Positions 47,129 to 58,990 of a stretch of 64,000 nucleotides of DNA are shown here, piece after piece. The number at the start of each line of letters is the position of its first letter. Within the stretch, counting starts at the first letter, position 1. The position numbers and the translations under genes were made by a program. Source of the stretch: Halicephalobus mephisto (Eukaryota; Nematoda; Chromadorea; Rhabditida; Panagrolaimidae); the NCBI GenBank assembly GCA_009193035.1, contig SWDT01000039.1, forward strand, positions 186,001 to 250,000. Reading direction: 5' to 3'. The notes beneath the pieces were generated by a model. The model was given only the letters and a program-made list of their open reading frames with translations. It was not told the origin of the DNA and did no database searches.

Positions 47129-48747
47129 TTATCGTTTATATTGAACAATGACCACAACAGGAGCAGTTTTCCTATTCCAGAACATGATTTTTTGACATCT
47201 ATAAAATGCAGTAAATTGCTGTCGAAAAGTTGGGCTACAGAATCATTAGTTAATTAACTTTATTTCAGAACATCCTTACCTCACTATGAAGAGAACTATA
47301 ATCGATGGGTAAGTGTGCAATGCATAAACTACGATGCTTATTGAATATAGGCTACTGCCGAACTCTGGAGATTCTTCATAGAAAAACCCGCCAAAGTAAC
47401 ATAACGCATAGTAGAAAATTAAAAGAATAGATGAACTTATAGTTTGCCACACAAGCCGTCTTTCTACTTTTTTAAAACCAGATAGTGGAACATTTTGCTT
47501 TTGGGAGAACCAAACCCCGATGACTATGGCGATTAAAGTGAGAATAAGGAGAGGCAAATTAATAATCATAGTAAGGAGATAATATTCATCAATTATCAAT
47601 AGGCAGTTAGGCAGCCATAATGTAATAAAACAAGGACTGAATAAGTACTGATGACCAATTCCAAGTGGAGCAGCGATGAAAAGGAACATAATGATATGAA
47701 AAGGATAGCCTTGCCAGATCTGAAACAATTACCTGAGAAAGTTCACTGATATAAAAGGTATTTCGAGGAGAAACACTTATTTGAAATTGCTCTAATTTTG
47801 CGAATATTGTAAGAATTTTCATCTTATTTCGTTGGACTCTAACAATCACATGATTATAGAAACGAAACTGGGACATGTTATGAAATTACCCCGACGTGAA
47901 CTTTAAGAACATGATAGAAAGTAAAACGACATAAAATACTGGTCTTGTGTAACAATTTCGCGATTACAGTTTTGGAAATACATTGTACTTCTATGGATCA
48001 AGAGACTTCTAGATTGCGATTATGTGAAGTATAAAAGTCTAGCCATATTTAAGAGTTAATGATTATATATAAAGTATCTATGGTTGTTGAAAAGATCTCA
48101 ACTAATAGTTCAGTAGCTTACTGAATTCAAGTTGTTTGGGAATTTTATGAGTACTCTATTGTCATTTTCATTAATCAGATATGAGTAATATTCAGAAAGT
48201 TAGCAAACTATTTTGGACAGTCACTATTCATACATTTTTTATTAGAATTAATTCACCTTAGACATTATCTAGGAAGTCTGGACAATCATTTCTTATTAGA
48301 TGCCATCCATATTATTCTTAGAAAGATATTTTTAAGGTGCTTATCAAAAAGTCCGATCCTCACCTTAGTGTGAATAACAGGAAATGCCAATGCTGTGCAT
48401 CTATTTATGTTCGTCAGGACTGACAACATCCCTATATGAAAATACACATATAATGCAACAAATATTGAAATGGTACTAAGAGTAGTGACATAGGCAGGAT
48501 CGACAAATTCATGGATGATCATAATTCCACTCGAAATAATATCGACAATGTATCCGATTACGGTAATTTTGAAATAGGCTGAATTGAGATCGTTTTTCTT
48601 GGCAGTGAAGAACACATTGGCACAGAAGAAAACGATTAGCATTAACTCCGTGATGCATCCAGCAGCAAGGGCAGTACGACCTAAATAGAAAATAAAATCA
48701 CGGTTGAATACTGGTTTGTTATCAGATGGTAGATTTGTGGAGTTCAT
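47129..48747 (-). CDS. Nematode 7TM chemoreceptor, SRG superfamily (SRV/SRG-like)
   Basis: Exons 48747-48364, 47719-47280 and 47198-47129 join in frame to 297 aa. Exon 1 carries TM1-TM3, ending in SVLTNINRCTALAFPVIHTK, which fits the NR(C/L)TA..FP..H.K.W motif at the end of TM3 in SRV/SRG receptors; the W comes from exon 2 (IWQGYPFHIIMFL). Exon 2 holds TM4-TM7 with a short loop (WFSQKQNVPLSGFKKVERRL). The last exon is a basic tail (NRKTAPVVVIVQYKR). It starts with a short Asn/Ser-rich N-terminus typical of these receptors. Such proteins sense external chemicals in ciliated neurons. The subfamily is uncertain. Intron 1 is 644 bp and carries no second gene. Confidence 0.78.
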
Positions 48748-49029
48748 CGCAAAAATACTTTTTAATATAAAAGCTACAAATTAATTGCTCACAGAACTAC
48801 GATTTCGTATAACACTATTTGTTTGTTAACGCTCTTGTTACATTAAAAATGGATTAGTTACTAAAGGTATTCGCTGAGCAAAACTAAAGTTATTCAATCC
48901 AGCGTACTTAAATCTATTTTTCATTGTAATGTGAATTTCCCAAAGTTAAAACTTATACTTTTTATATTTAGGAATCCCTAAAGAGAGCTTATACACTTAT
49001 AACGACGATTTTAATGCTGAACTCTAGTA
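48748..49029. other. Upstream region of the chemoreceptor gene
   Basis: Unique sequence up to the foldback element; likely contains the receptor promoter. Confidence 0.4.
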
Positions 49030-50365
49030 CAGGGTGTACCAAAAAAATACGTCCGGAGCTTTAACTTTTTTATTAGAAAAGCTAGAAGGCTAATTTTTTG
49101 TGGGTAATTGAGGCATCCTATGACCCACCTTTGGATGCCAGAGTTACCTCACAAGAACCCGGGGTACGGTAGTTATAGCGATTTTGAGAAAGTTCGCCAT
49201 ACAAAAATTTTCGACATTTCTGCCACGAACTCCTCCTCGGAGAAGTGGTTTAAAAAAAAGTTTCTGTTATTTTCAGGAAGTATTCGGCGAAACTTACGTA
49301 GGGAAGAAGCGGATTTTTAATATCTCTTCAGATGGCTTCAAGAGAAGCCGTCAAAATTTGACGCCAAAAAAAGTCTTCATTTTTTTTGACTTTGCCTGCT
49401 TACAGTTTTCTTCAGAAGCCACTTTGGATCTTCAAACTTCACCAGATGATAGATCTTAAAGTGGGCAACAAATCCCCCTATTCGAAATTTTCAACCGTGA
49501 TAGGTCATTTTTCCACCTCTATGAGCTGGCCAAGATTTAACCAGGGTTAAGTAGGGTCAATTTTCAGAGGTCGTCGGTTTTTGTGATTTTGACGTCAAAT
49601 TCGGTCAATATTTTGTTTTTGAGCTGTTGGAAGCTTATTATGGCGATTGTTAACTTCATTTTTTATTTTTGAATTCAGATGCCTTCAGAAACTCGTGGAT
49701 TCAGAATCTAAGGATTCAGAAAATTTTTCTGTAAAATAATGTTGTAAACGATGTTTAAAGCTTATTTTTATCTCAACTAATAAATTTTGACGCTAGCCGA
49801 CCACAGAATCTCGAGAAACAACGACCTCTGAAAATTGACCCTACTTAACCCTGGTTAAATCTTGGCCAGCTCATAGAGGTGGAAAAATGACCTATCACGG
49901 TTGAAAATTTCGAATAGGGGGATTTGTTGCCCACTTCAAGATCTATCATCTGGTGAAGTTTGAAGATCCAAAGTGGCTTCTGAAGAAAACTGTAAGCAGG
50001 CAAAGTCAAAAAAAATGAAGACTTTTTTTGGCGTCAAATTTTGACGGCTTCTCCTGAAGCCATCTGAAGAGATATTAAAAATCCGCTCCTTCCCTACGTA
50101 AGTTTCGCCGAATACTTCCTGAAAATAACAAAAACTTTTTTTTAAACCACTTCTCCGAGGAGGAGTTCGTGGCAGAAATGTCGAAAATTTTTGTATGGCG
50201 AACTTTCTCAAAATCGCTATAACTACCGTACCCTGGGTTCTTATGAGGTAACTCTGGCATCCAAAGGTGGGTCATAGGATGCCTCAATTATCCACAAAAA
50301 ATTAGCTTTCTAGCTTTTCTAATAAAAAAGTTAAAGCTCCGGACGTATTTTCTTGGTACACCCTG
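49030..50365. mobile_element. Foldback transposon-like element, 1,336 bp, 545-bp inverted arms, TA duplication
   Basis: The left arm 49030-49574 and right arm 49821-50365 are inverted copies with few differences. The ends read CAGGGTGTACCAA and TTGGTACACCCTG, and TA flanks both (49028-49029, 50366-50367), as in Tc1/mariner-type insertions. The 246-bp centre is unique. The arms carry mirrored open frames (RKFAIQKFSTFLP) without transposase motifs, so it is non-autonomous. Arm identity indicates a young or gene-conversion-maintained element. Confidence 0.93.
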
Positions 50366-50367
50366 TA

Positions 50368-50992
50368 CATTATTCTCAATATTGTGTTTTCTAACATATT
50401 GCATATATAAGTTCAAGTTAAAATGAATTCTTAAAGAACTACAATCTAAGTTTAATCCATACACTTTTAATGAAAAAATGAAAGGAGTTGGCTTTCTAAA
50501 CAACCTGGAACCGTCCGACAAGGAATTAATCCGTCTATAATTTAAAACAATATGCAACAAAAAATATGACGAAACTCGAAAGCGTACGACAATTTCTGGA
50601 CAAAACGTTCAGCTTAATATGCTTCAGTCCCTATTCCTCTTAATTCCGAGCAAAATAGGACCGAAGATTTCTTCAAGGAAGTGGATCGATGTCTAAGGTT
50701 GATTACGAAAGATGATAAAATCAACAATGTCGCTGATCGACTAAAACAATATTTGTTTACTTTTGTATTTCGTTGAAAATTTCCTTCCATAATTTCCTGA
50801 TTTTCTTATACATGTATTAACAAAAAATAACCTTTTTTTAAATCAATAAACACTTGAACTGCCAAAAGTATTTGGTTCGAAGCTTGGAATGACGAATAGT
50901 TGACGAATTTTTTACTCTCTTAAATCATTATTCCAAAGGATCAGGATGTAGATATCTCCAGGGTACATTAGTAGCGATCAAATAATTATGAA
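50368..50992. other. Intergenic; no gene seen
   Basis: No ORF or RNA gene supported. Confidence 0.4.
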
Positions 50993-51093
50993 TACCGTAA
51001 AAACTAATAGAAGGGCAACCCTATTAGACGAGTACCATTTTTATAGGATTGAAAAATAGACGGGCTGCCTATCTATTAGAGTTTTTACGGTAT
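50993..51093. mobile_element. Small MITE, ~101 bp, with TACCGTAAAAACT termini
   Basis: TACCGTAAAAACTAATAGA at the left is inverted at the right as TCTATTAGAGTTTTTACGGTA. The inner parts are also partly complementary (GGGCAACCCTATTAGA / ATAGACGGGCTGCCT). The whole could form one hairpin. TA at the ends suggests a TA target site. Confidence 0.75.
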
Positions 51094-51575
51094 ACGCCAT
51101 TCTGTTTCATCTGATTCATCAAAACAACTTTTTGCTTCGATTAATCTATAAAACTAAGGAAGTAGTTTGTATATATCTTAAGTAATATCGAAATCTACAA
51201 AACAGTCGGCATCAAAATCAAAGTAGACTTACGAAATTTGCACCTAATGTTCAAGAAATTTTGTAATTCTGCCCTCATTTTGATATAGACTGTTTCATGG
51301 GTCTCAACACATAAAATTACGCAATATGCCTTTTCGGATCTACCGATAAATCTGATGTATATGACATAGAAGTTCTGGTAGAATTAAAGAATTCTTAGGG
51401 AAGTTAATTATCAGTAAAATTTGAATCATTTGTTTGCTCTATTCAAGAAAGGAAAAAGAGATTTTTGAAACCATGTGAAATGGGCATTCTTTCATTTTCC
51501 CTCAGAGGTAATTATCATTCCTTTTCTGATCTGTTTTCTAATAATTCCAATTTACTGAATTTGTTCAAAAAAGAA
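51094..51575. other. Intergenic; no gene seen
   Basis: Unique sequence without supported ORFs. Confidence 0.4.
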
Positions 51576-51693
51576 GCTAGGAGCACTGGAGATTCCCAGG
51601 ACGTCTCCGATCCAAGTACTAATCGAGCCCTAGGGCGTTTCACTGGCCAGATCGGACGGGATGGCGTCCTTTCACCCTGGTTTGACCCCTAGC
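51576..51693 (-). rRNA. 5S rRNA gene (divergent copy 2)
   Basis: On the minus strand this 118-nt segment carries the same 5S blocks (CGCCATCCCGTCCGATCTGG, TTAGTACTTGGATCGGAGAC, CGTCCTGGGAATC). Its closing stem is GCTAGG at the start pairing with CCTAGC at the end, different from copy 1 but still complementary. A T-rich stretch (TTCTTTTTT) follows as a probable Pol III terminator. Whether it is expressed is unknown. Confidence 0.82.
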
Positions 51694-52417
51694 GATGGGG
51701 ACTTTTTCTGACTAGATCACTTTTTTCTTTTTTGTTGTAGGTGAGAGAAAAGACAGTTTTGACACAGCATACGAAAACACCTTTCTCTCCAGAGAAATGC
51801 AATTATTTAGAAAATTACCTGTCTGACATAAGTATAAAAATTTTTTTTCATTATTAATCAAATACTTCAGTTCCATTTCCACTAGATAGATGACATTTTT
51901 TCAAGGAATAAATTAGAAAATATGACGATTTAAGAATTCTTGCCACGGAAATCATACTTCTTTGAAATCACCGGAACTGGAAACTACATTCTCACAATGT
52001 TTCTACTACGAACATGCACATTTTAACCCTGTCGATGATGATTTCGTTCTCTCTTGTTTGTGCGAGATAGAAAATAAGTATTGAATTCATTTGATTGGCA
52101 CTAATTTCAACTATCCTTGCTTAGATACTACCAAGTGTCTCCATTCAGAGTTGTTCCATCTCCCAATTGTCTGAAGATGTCTTTGATTATAGCTTCATCC
52201 TTGTTTTTTGAGAGTAGATCAACGAGTATGGAAGGAATTCTCGGATCAGTGGCTTCTTTTTTATTTTTTCTGATTTTCCGAAGTTACACACAGGTTGAAG
52301 AGAGGAGGTGCTCAACATTTTGATTATCTTTTATTTCTGCATCTGGAACTAACTGTTGGGTGTGTTTTTGAATTTTTTTCTGCTACTTGTGATATTAGAT
52401 TTTATTTATTTTTCAGA
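51694..52417. other. Intergenic; no gene seen
   Basis: A 68-codon frame at 52117 has no supporting features. Confidence 0.35.
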
Positions 52418-53098
52418 ATGATTTTGAATCACGATATTTATTGTGATCTCATTCAAGAGTGAATCAGTCTTTCTTATGAAAAGCCTTGGATTTATGAATA
52501 TATTTGTTTCCTCTGGGAAAGAACTGTTAATTAATTTGAAAAAGGTTATTGATAAGTTAGACAGTATTTCATTCAATTATTGTAAAAAATGCGACAGTTC
52601 TGTTCCTCATGGAAATTCTTCATATATGACTATCAATTTTGTGAGTCAATAGATTGTTGTAGTTTTATATTCAATAACAATAGAATGTTATCAATATTGA
52701 TACAGATATTAGAAATCTTTTCCTAAAACTGATTATTCGATGGATATTGCCTTCAGTTAAAAAAGTCACGATTCAGATTAGTGATCCTCTTCCTTCAGAT
52801 ATTACAGATCTCTTGTTGAAAAATGTAAGTGAATTTTATCTACTCTCAGAGAACTATCGTTTTCTTTTCAGTTTTGAAATAGATGGTTAAAGATAAATGT
52901 GATTTCTTGACTGCAAAACTGTTATTGGGATCTATAAAGTTTTTTCTATCAAAATGGAAGATGTGTTCTGTGATACATTTAGTGATATTTATGTTGACCA
53001 TGAATACTTGCATTTGGAATTGGAAGATGTTTGTCTTGAGAACTGCCGTGGGTCTTGAAGTAGTCCATGTAATTCTAACCGTTAGATACGAAGAGTAG
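52418..53098 (+). pseudogene. Decayed third copy of the uncharacterised four-exon family
   Basis: ATG 52418 follows a TTTTTCAG acceptor and gives MILNHDIYCDLIQE, like the start of the 43199 gene (MALNLDIYLDFGQE), then stops. Homology resumes in other frames: SSGKELLINLKKVIDKLD, then NVINIDTDIRNLFLK and VKKVTIQISDPLPSDITDLL (about 52690-52825), an intron at 52827-52870, then CDFLTAKLLLGS (about 52895) before degrading. Several frameshifts and stops make it a pseudogene. Confidence 0.75.
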
Positions 53099-53970
53099 TC
53101 ATTCTTATTTATTCTAGTGTTGCAAGATTATGGTACAATATAAATAGTCTAAATCTAGGGGGAACAATAGAATACTGTAGGGAATAGACACAAATAATAC
53201 AAGAGAAACTTAAATCATAATTTCTGCCACGCAGTAATAGAGGAGTTTGACGATCTCCTTACATATGGAAGATCCTAACCGCACTTAACTCGTTCTAAAC
53301 GACAAATGAATTTCTAAAGATTTCAGGAATCTTATGTCGAAGCCAGATTTGCGTTCCACAACATAGTTATCTAGGAAAATCAAGATAATGATATAATAAA
53401 ATTACTAGTTTACTCAAGTTGATCTAAAAAATTACAAAGTAGACATTGATAATTTATCATAGAAATAGAAATGAACTTCATAATTAGTTTTTTGATATAC
53501 GTCATATATTCTGGAGTTCTAAAAAACATAAAATTAAGTTGACAAAACTCAAATTTCTGTTAAAAATAATTTGAAAATCACTTCATAGCTTCTTTTATAC
53601 CATATAAAAATAATCCATTTTCATTTTAATAAATATTATGTTAATTAACACATAGATTTATCTCTATTTTATTCCACAACCTTTATCTGTTACTGAAACA
53701 CGATAGCTGCAAAAGTGAGTTTTTAAGTCAGTTTATGCTTTTATTTCTCTTCCGAGGTTAAAAGCTGAATTTTGGAGGAAGAAAGTTTTCTGTCATGGAA
53801 GGGAGTATCTTGAATCATTGTCATTGAAAGATGACTGAAGTTCCTTTTTGAGTTATCTTTCTGTGATAAGCTATCAATTGTTAGTTCTGAAGAGTTGAGC
53901 GAATTCAATCATTATTTTCTATTGATTAGCTATTCTGTAATTATAAAATATTAAGCTATTATTGGTAATA
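53099..53970. other. Intergenic; no gene seen
   Basis: AT-rich unique sequence without supported features. Confidence 0.4.
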
Positions 53971-53972
53971 AA

Positions 53973-54988
53973 ATGCCTGATTGTCTTGGCCGTGAATGTA
54001 GATTAGGATGGGGATGGAATTCTTCTTTGAATCAATTGATACCTGTTGAAGGAGAACCCCCTAATGTTACGTCGTGAGTCAGGAATGTATGGGTATACTG
54101 GATTTGTAATTTGTCATCGACTGATATTCCATGTTGGGCAAGTTTCTTGTTCGTTGAGTAAAATCATTGTAAGTATTTCAGTCGTTGATAAGTTTTTCTC
54201 CGGAACCGAGCTGCAAAAAATTCCTCGATTTTGAGATTATCTTTGACGATAATGAATATTGGGAAGTTCGTTGTACTTTCTGGAGACAAAGAAAAAGCTC
54301 CGAGAAGTTTCTGAAGTATCCACCCAATTGCAGTCATTTTGTCAGTTGGATTGATTATGGCGTGGATTTGTGGGTGCAGTTTCCAAAAATAGGATTTCCA
54401 GAAGATAGATATGAGGTAAGATTTACCAACACAGATCTCGTACATTGACAAAGAATTTATTTTGATTTGATTACATTTTCGACAGATCTTCAAAAGATAA
54501 AATGAATAGTTCTGAGAATTAGTTTTTGATAGCAAATTATGCAATTATTTGAATTACTTTTGTCTACCTAATTTAACAGGAAGTTCTTTTAGGTGAAAGA
54601 TTTATTTGAAAAAAGAAGTTTCAATGAGGCCCAAAAGAAGACTAAATGCAGAGTTCTGGTCAACTATGACGAAATCAGAGAAATGAATCTGGAATATCTT
54701 GTGAAGTTCATGGATGAATTAGAGAAAGGGGAACATTCTCAAAACGATATTCCTGTCTCGTTTTGGTATGAAAAACTGAGTCAGGAAATCCGAGAAACTG
54801 TCATCAGTAATGAAAGGGAATTTAGATACTTTCTCAAATACCTTTACTCTGTTTACCGAAAAATTGAAATGAAAATGAAGAAGACCGGGTATCCGGGTAT
54901 TCTTCAAGATATGGAATCAGAAGAAAAGTCTTTAATGGAGATTTATATTCATTTAAACAAAACAAAGGAAGAATCAAAAATGCCTTGA
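53973..54988 (+). CDS. Uncharacterised gene; first exon out of frame with the rest
   Basis: Exons 54182-54415 and 54593-54988 join in frame (RYE then VKDLFEKRSF) and encode 210 residues. They hold a Trp/aromatic-rich part (NEYWEVRCTFWRQRKSSEKF, HFVSWIDYGVDLWVQFPKIG) followed by a charged helical part (NLEYLVKFMDELEKGEHSQ, EFRYFLKYLYSVYRKIEMKM). A likely first exon 53973-54073 (CLGRECRLGWGWNSSLN) ends at a perfect GTGAGT donor, but its phase does not match the strong TTTCAG acceptor at 54181. There is thus a one-base break, an alternative acceptor near 54210, or a different first exon. Family not recognised. Confidence 0.5.
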
Positions 54989-56676
54989 CAAAATTTCAAG
55001 ATGTTAACTATGACTAACACACTCAACACTATCTATCCGTAATTACATAGCTAATCAACTAGCTTCAATAATCAAATAAATTACGGTATACCCTATCGAA
55101 GTTTGTGAAACTTGAGAGAATTTTTTATTTTAATTTTTGTATTTCTAATGTACGTCAAAAATGAGAAACAATAAAACTCTTCTTCAATCCTTTACTTACG
55201 TTGTTGGATATGATTCAAAATGTTCGCAAATTCCTGATAAGATAATCTTCTCAGTCAAGGAAATAAAGTTTATCCACCTGATTATTAAAAAATGCTTTAT
55301 TTCCTTCTGATGATAAAATGATTCTACTTTATAAAAAGCAGAAATAAAGATATTTACGAAATTATGTCGACACAAATCACGAAGAAATTCTAGAAACGTA
55401 CATTTATCTAAAATAAGAAAGTTTAAGTTTACTTGAACAACAGATGAGTCAAATCTCTCTCACTTATATACCGGTGATTTCGAGAGTAAAACGGCAAACG
55501 TGGTCAATTACTGAATTTCTGATAACAAGTGTCAAACAATTTTTTCCATCTTACATTTAAAGTTATGTAAATAGGATGGTGTTTCCTTGCTTCGACTTGA
55601 TTACCTGGGATTTTTTGGATTCATCTGCATGCAAGATGCCTTCTCTAAGTTCTCTAAATAAATTTGGAAATTTTCAACACTATCTGTTCCTCTTATTTCA
55701 CTCGGAATTAAAAAATACTGAAAATAAACAAAAACCTCGTAAATCTGAATCTTTTTGAAGTCAGTTTTGTCTAGTTCTTTAAATGGAAAATTATTCATTC
55801 ATACAGAACTTGGAATCAACCCTCACTACAAAGTCCCTGATAAGCTTGCTGTTCACTTTCGAAGGTACGATTGGATTAGTGTTTGTATTCTTACAAGTAC
55901 AGATACGACAACGAATGCCAGAATACGGGACAGTACATTAGTGTCTAGAGGAAATACAATATAAATAAAACTGGACTGAGGTGAGTTTTAGTGTAGGGTA
56001 ACAGGAGTCTAAACAGTCTGAGCCATTCTCTGAGAGAACACGTAAGTTTTCTTGCATATTGTGGATATTTGAATGCTGAATAGAACAGTACATAATACTT
56101 CAGAATTGGGAAATTTAAAATGTAAAAAAATAGATCAAAAAATTAGTGTCTTGGAATGTGAAAAATAACTATAAATAAGGGGTTTGGAAAGATGTTATTT
56201 ATTTGTTTTAGCGAATTGTTCCCTACCTTGTGGTATGTTTATCATTCAGCTTTACCAACGCTGGATTAATTTACAGCACTTGGAATACATACATTAACAT
56301 CATTTACATTTAACTTTTTAGATCTTGAAAGTTAAAGAATCAAGTCTAGGACACCTTGTAGATCAATCATAATTACATAATTTCATTTCAAGAAACGACT
56401 CTTTTCTTTCACCTTTCAAAAACATCTTTTCATAATCTCAAGAAGTGCAATGCAAATAGTTCTGCGAAAGAAAAGAGTTCTGTGAAAATAATAACCAGAA
56501 CGAAAGGGATACTAGTTCTCATTTGGAAATGAACCAGTCAACTCGTCTGCTTCATTGCCCCTTCTCTCACTCACGCTCTTCTCCCTTATCTCTTGCCAAG
56601 TGAAGCAGAGCAATCAGATTTCATCTAATCAAATTTAATCGACTTTCAAAAGACTCGGCAACAGAATGTCATTTTC
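54989..56676. other. Intergenic; no gene seen
   Basis: Open frames near 55600-55960 on both strands show no recognisable features. 56500-56676 contains the upstream region of the first SL RNA gene. Confidence 0.4.
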
Positions 56677-56775
56677 GGTTTATTACCCAATTTGAGGTAC
56701 AGATTGCATTCTGCTCTTGAGAAATCGAGTGGTGGAGACTTGTAATTTTTGAAATATTCTCCTGTTAGGAGTCCT
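56677..56775 (+). ncRNA. SL RNA gene 1 (20-nt leader variant)
   Basis: The leader 56677-56696 starts GGTTTATTACCC and ends AATTTGAG; it lacks one A of the SL1 AATTACCC block and one base later. The donor GGTAC follows. An Sm-like site AATTTTTGA is at 56744-56752, and a 3' hairpin CTCC-TGTTA-GGAG at 56759-56771. The upstream block ACTTTCAAAAGAC starts about 36 bases before the leader. It is the only member with no divergent partner. Confidence 0.85.
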
Positions 56776-56958
56776 TATTATAAATGTTTTAGGTTTTTCT
56801 TCCATAAGGAACAGAATTTGTGTAAAATTAGCTCAAATTGTTATTTTACACTTAGTGTAAATAAATGTATCAAAATTTGAACTAAATATCAAGCATTCTA
56901 ATAGAATTAAATTCTAGAAAAACCACTCAAAACTTCTACCTATTCTCAAGCTATTTTA

Positions 56959-57600
56959 TTACTGACCTATATAAAAATAAAGATGATTATGTTTACTTGA
57001 GAATATTTTGTAAACATATTCATTTATGTTTAATACGGAAAAATGGAAATTCGTTATAGATAAATGGTTTCTACACCTGAGATGGTGAAAATAAAAGAAC
57101 AACTGTTCCAGCTTCTCTCTGTAAACAGCAACAAGCAAGAGAACAGTGATGACATTCCTCATAGGGATCCAGAAAGAGAGAATCCCGGAGATGAAGTTCG
57201 CAAATGTGAGATCAAAACTGGTCATTGCATTGAAATGGATTGCTACTGGCAGAACAAGTGAAAAGATTAAGATGATTACTTAGAAAACAAAGATCTTTTT
57301 CACCTCTGTTTGGTCTCTTCTGCAACCAGAAGACAGGATGCGTTTATGAAATTTAAGACGGTTCAGAATCTCACTCTTACAGGCGATCATGATGTCATAT
57401 GTAACGAAAGTAACAGAGAAATCATCTGCTGAGGTCAACATCATTACATATAGGATCAAGTCAAGACAGAAATATTTGGAAACTGATATATTGTATTTCT
57501 GCATGGACTTCATTTCAATCTTCTTGGTGAGTAGAAGTAATAGAAGACTTCAAAGAAGACCAAAACAGGATGCCATATCTTCATCAATTGAGTGGCAGGT
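56959..57600 (-). pseudogene. Degenerate 7TM chemoreceptor fragment
   Basis: One minus-strand frame reads through TM-like segments: FCLDLILYVMMLTSADDFSV, a basic loop (KSEILNRLKFHKR), then KKIFVF-stop-VIILILFSLVLPVAIHF, and a final TM with FWIPMRNVITVLLLVAVYRE. The single in-frame TAA at about 57280 splits it, and no TM1-TM4 region was found upstream. It is probably a truncated receptor pseudogene. Confidence 0.5.
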
Positions 57601-58604
57601 TCTCTACAAAGTCATTGTGGATAAAAGCATTTTGAAGCAATGAAGTTGAAGAGAAGTGCGAAGTGAACGAGAAGGAACAGACTATTCTTTCTAATATTGT
57701 TATTTACAGGGCATTTTAAATTGTCGAATGCATTGAGGAGACCTTCTGAATACCGAAAGGTACAAAGGGTAACTTCTTTATACCTGTTGGGATCTGAATT
57801 CCACGCAATTCTACAGAATCAGCTTTTCCTAAATCATTTTCGTCTATTAACAGTACATGGTATTAGTCAGAAATTTAGGTAAAAGAACATTCAAAATGGA
57901 GATTCTGTAAAAGTCTCTTCGATTTATTTTCCATATTTGGTAAGCACTACACAGTTATGATTCTATAGAAGTAATGCTGATTTCACAATCTGTATGAGAT
58001 TACTTTCTCCAAGAATGATCCCCCTCATATTCAATCTCATATCCTTCAATTCAGGAGGAAAGTCACTTTCTTACGCGATGAAACCAGTCTAATCAAAGCG
58101 TATCTCCTAATTTCTTCGTGAATTTCTCGGCTCTATCTGATATTGTCTGTATTCGTCCTGACATTTACTCAATTTTTACTGTGATTAACAACCTCTTGAT
58201 TAATGATATCAATTTTTAGTTAGAAATTTATTTTTTATCCACGATATAATAAAAGCATGTATTCTATCATTAATAATTCACTTTGCATAATCAGTAATTA
58301 GGGTATAGAAATCAATCGTCCATCCAGAATTTAATAGAACTACAGAAATGGAACATTCTATTTACGTTTAACTTACGAGATTATGTTTGACACACTTTCT
58401 CTTTCAAAATTACGACTAAGATGAAGTTCTTTCATGAAGAGGCCCACTGAAAACGAAAAAATTTCTAAAATTGGTGATTTTCCAAATATGTCGATGTCAC
58501 CAACTTCAGGAATCTTCTAAGAATTATTATAATTTATTGAAGTTGAATGTGCATAACTTGATATAAGGAGAAACCCTCACAACCAACAGCACAATATTTT
58601 TATT
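57601..58604. other. Intergenic; no gene seen
   Basis: No ORF with support and no SL RNA copy recognised. Confidence 0.4.
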
Positions 58605-58707
58605 CCAAACCTCTCTTCAGAAAGTCATTCAAAATTTATATACTTTTGCTACAAAAGCTTTCGAGAGCGAAACTCTATTATTTGCCTCAAAACTGGGTAA
58701 TTAAACC
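58605..58707 (-). ncRNA. SL RNA gene 2 (22-nt leader, GC donor)
   Basis: On the minus strand the leader starts GGTTTAATTACCC and ends AGTTTTGAG (58707-58686). The donor reads GGCAAAT, so the intron begins GC instead of GT. The Sm-like site is AATTTTGAA (58636-58628), and a weaker hairpin (ACTTTC/GAGAGGT) follows. It is divergent from SL RNA gene 3, with starts 284 bp apart. The GC donor and altered Sm site make reduced function possible. Confidence 0.75.
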
Positions 58708-58990
58708 AAAGAACATGTTTAGATTATCTGTCTTCCGGGAGCTGAATGAGATGAATATACACTGAGAGAGCTGACCATGTGAGGGACAATATACTAGCAA
58801 AAAATAACTAGACTTGGGAAAAGAGACATTTTTTCGAGTCCAATCTGATCAGTCAAATATTTAGTTGTTAGTCGGTCTGTGGCTCTCATTTCTTCCCCTT
58901 TGTTTTGCACAGAATTATTTCGATCGCAGTGTTTTCATTTATGGCAATCTAATCAACTCCAAAAAGAGCTGTAATCAGAGTGTTTTCTTC

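Noticed and set aside
49108..50287. Mirrored 70- and 91-codon frames on both strands
   Set aside because: They lie in the inverted arms of the foldback element and show no transposase or other motifs.
56341..56420. Divergent partner for SL RNA gene 1 about 290 bp upstream
   Set aside because: No leader-like sequence or Sm site could be found on the minus strand at the expected place.
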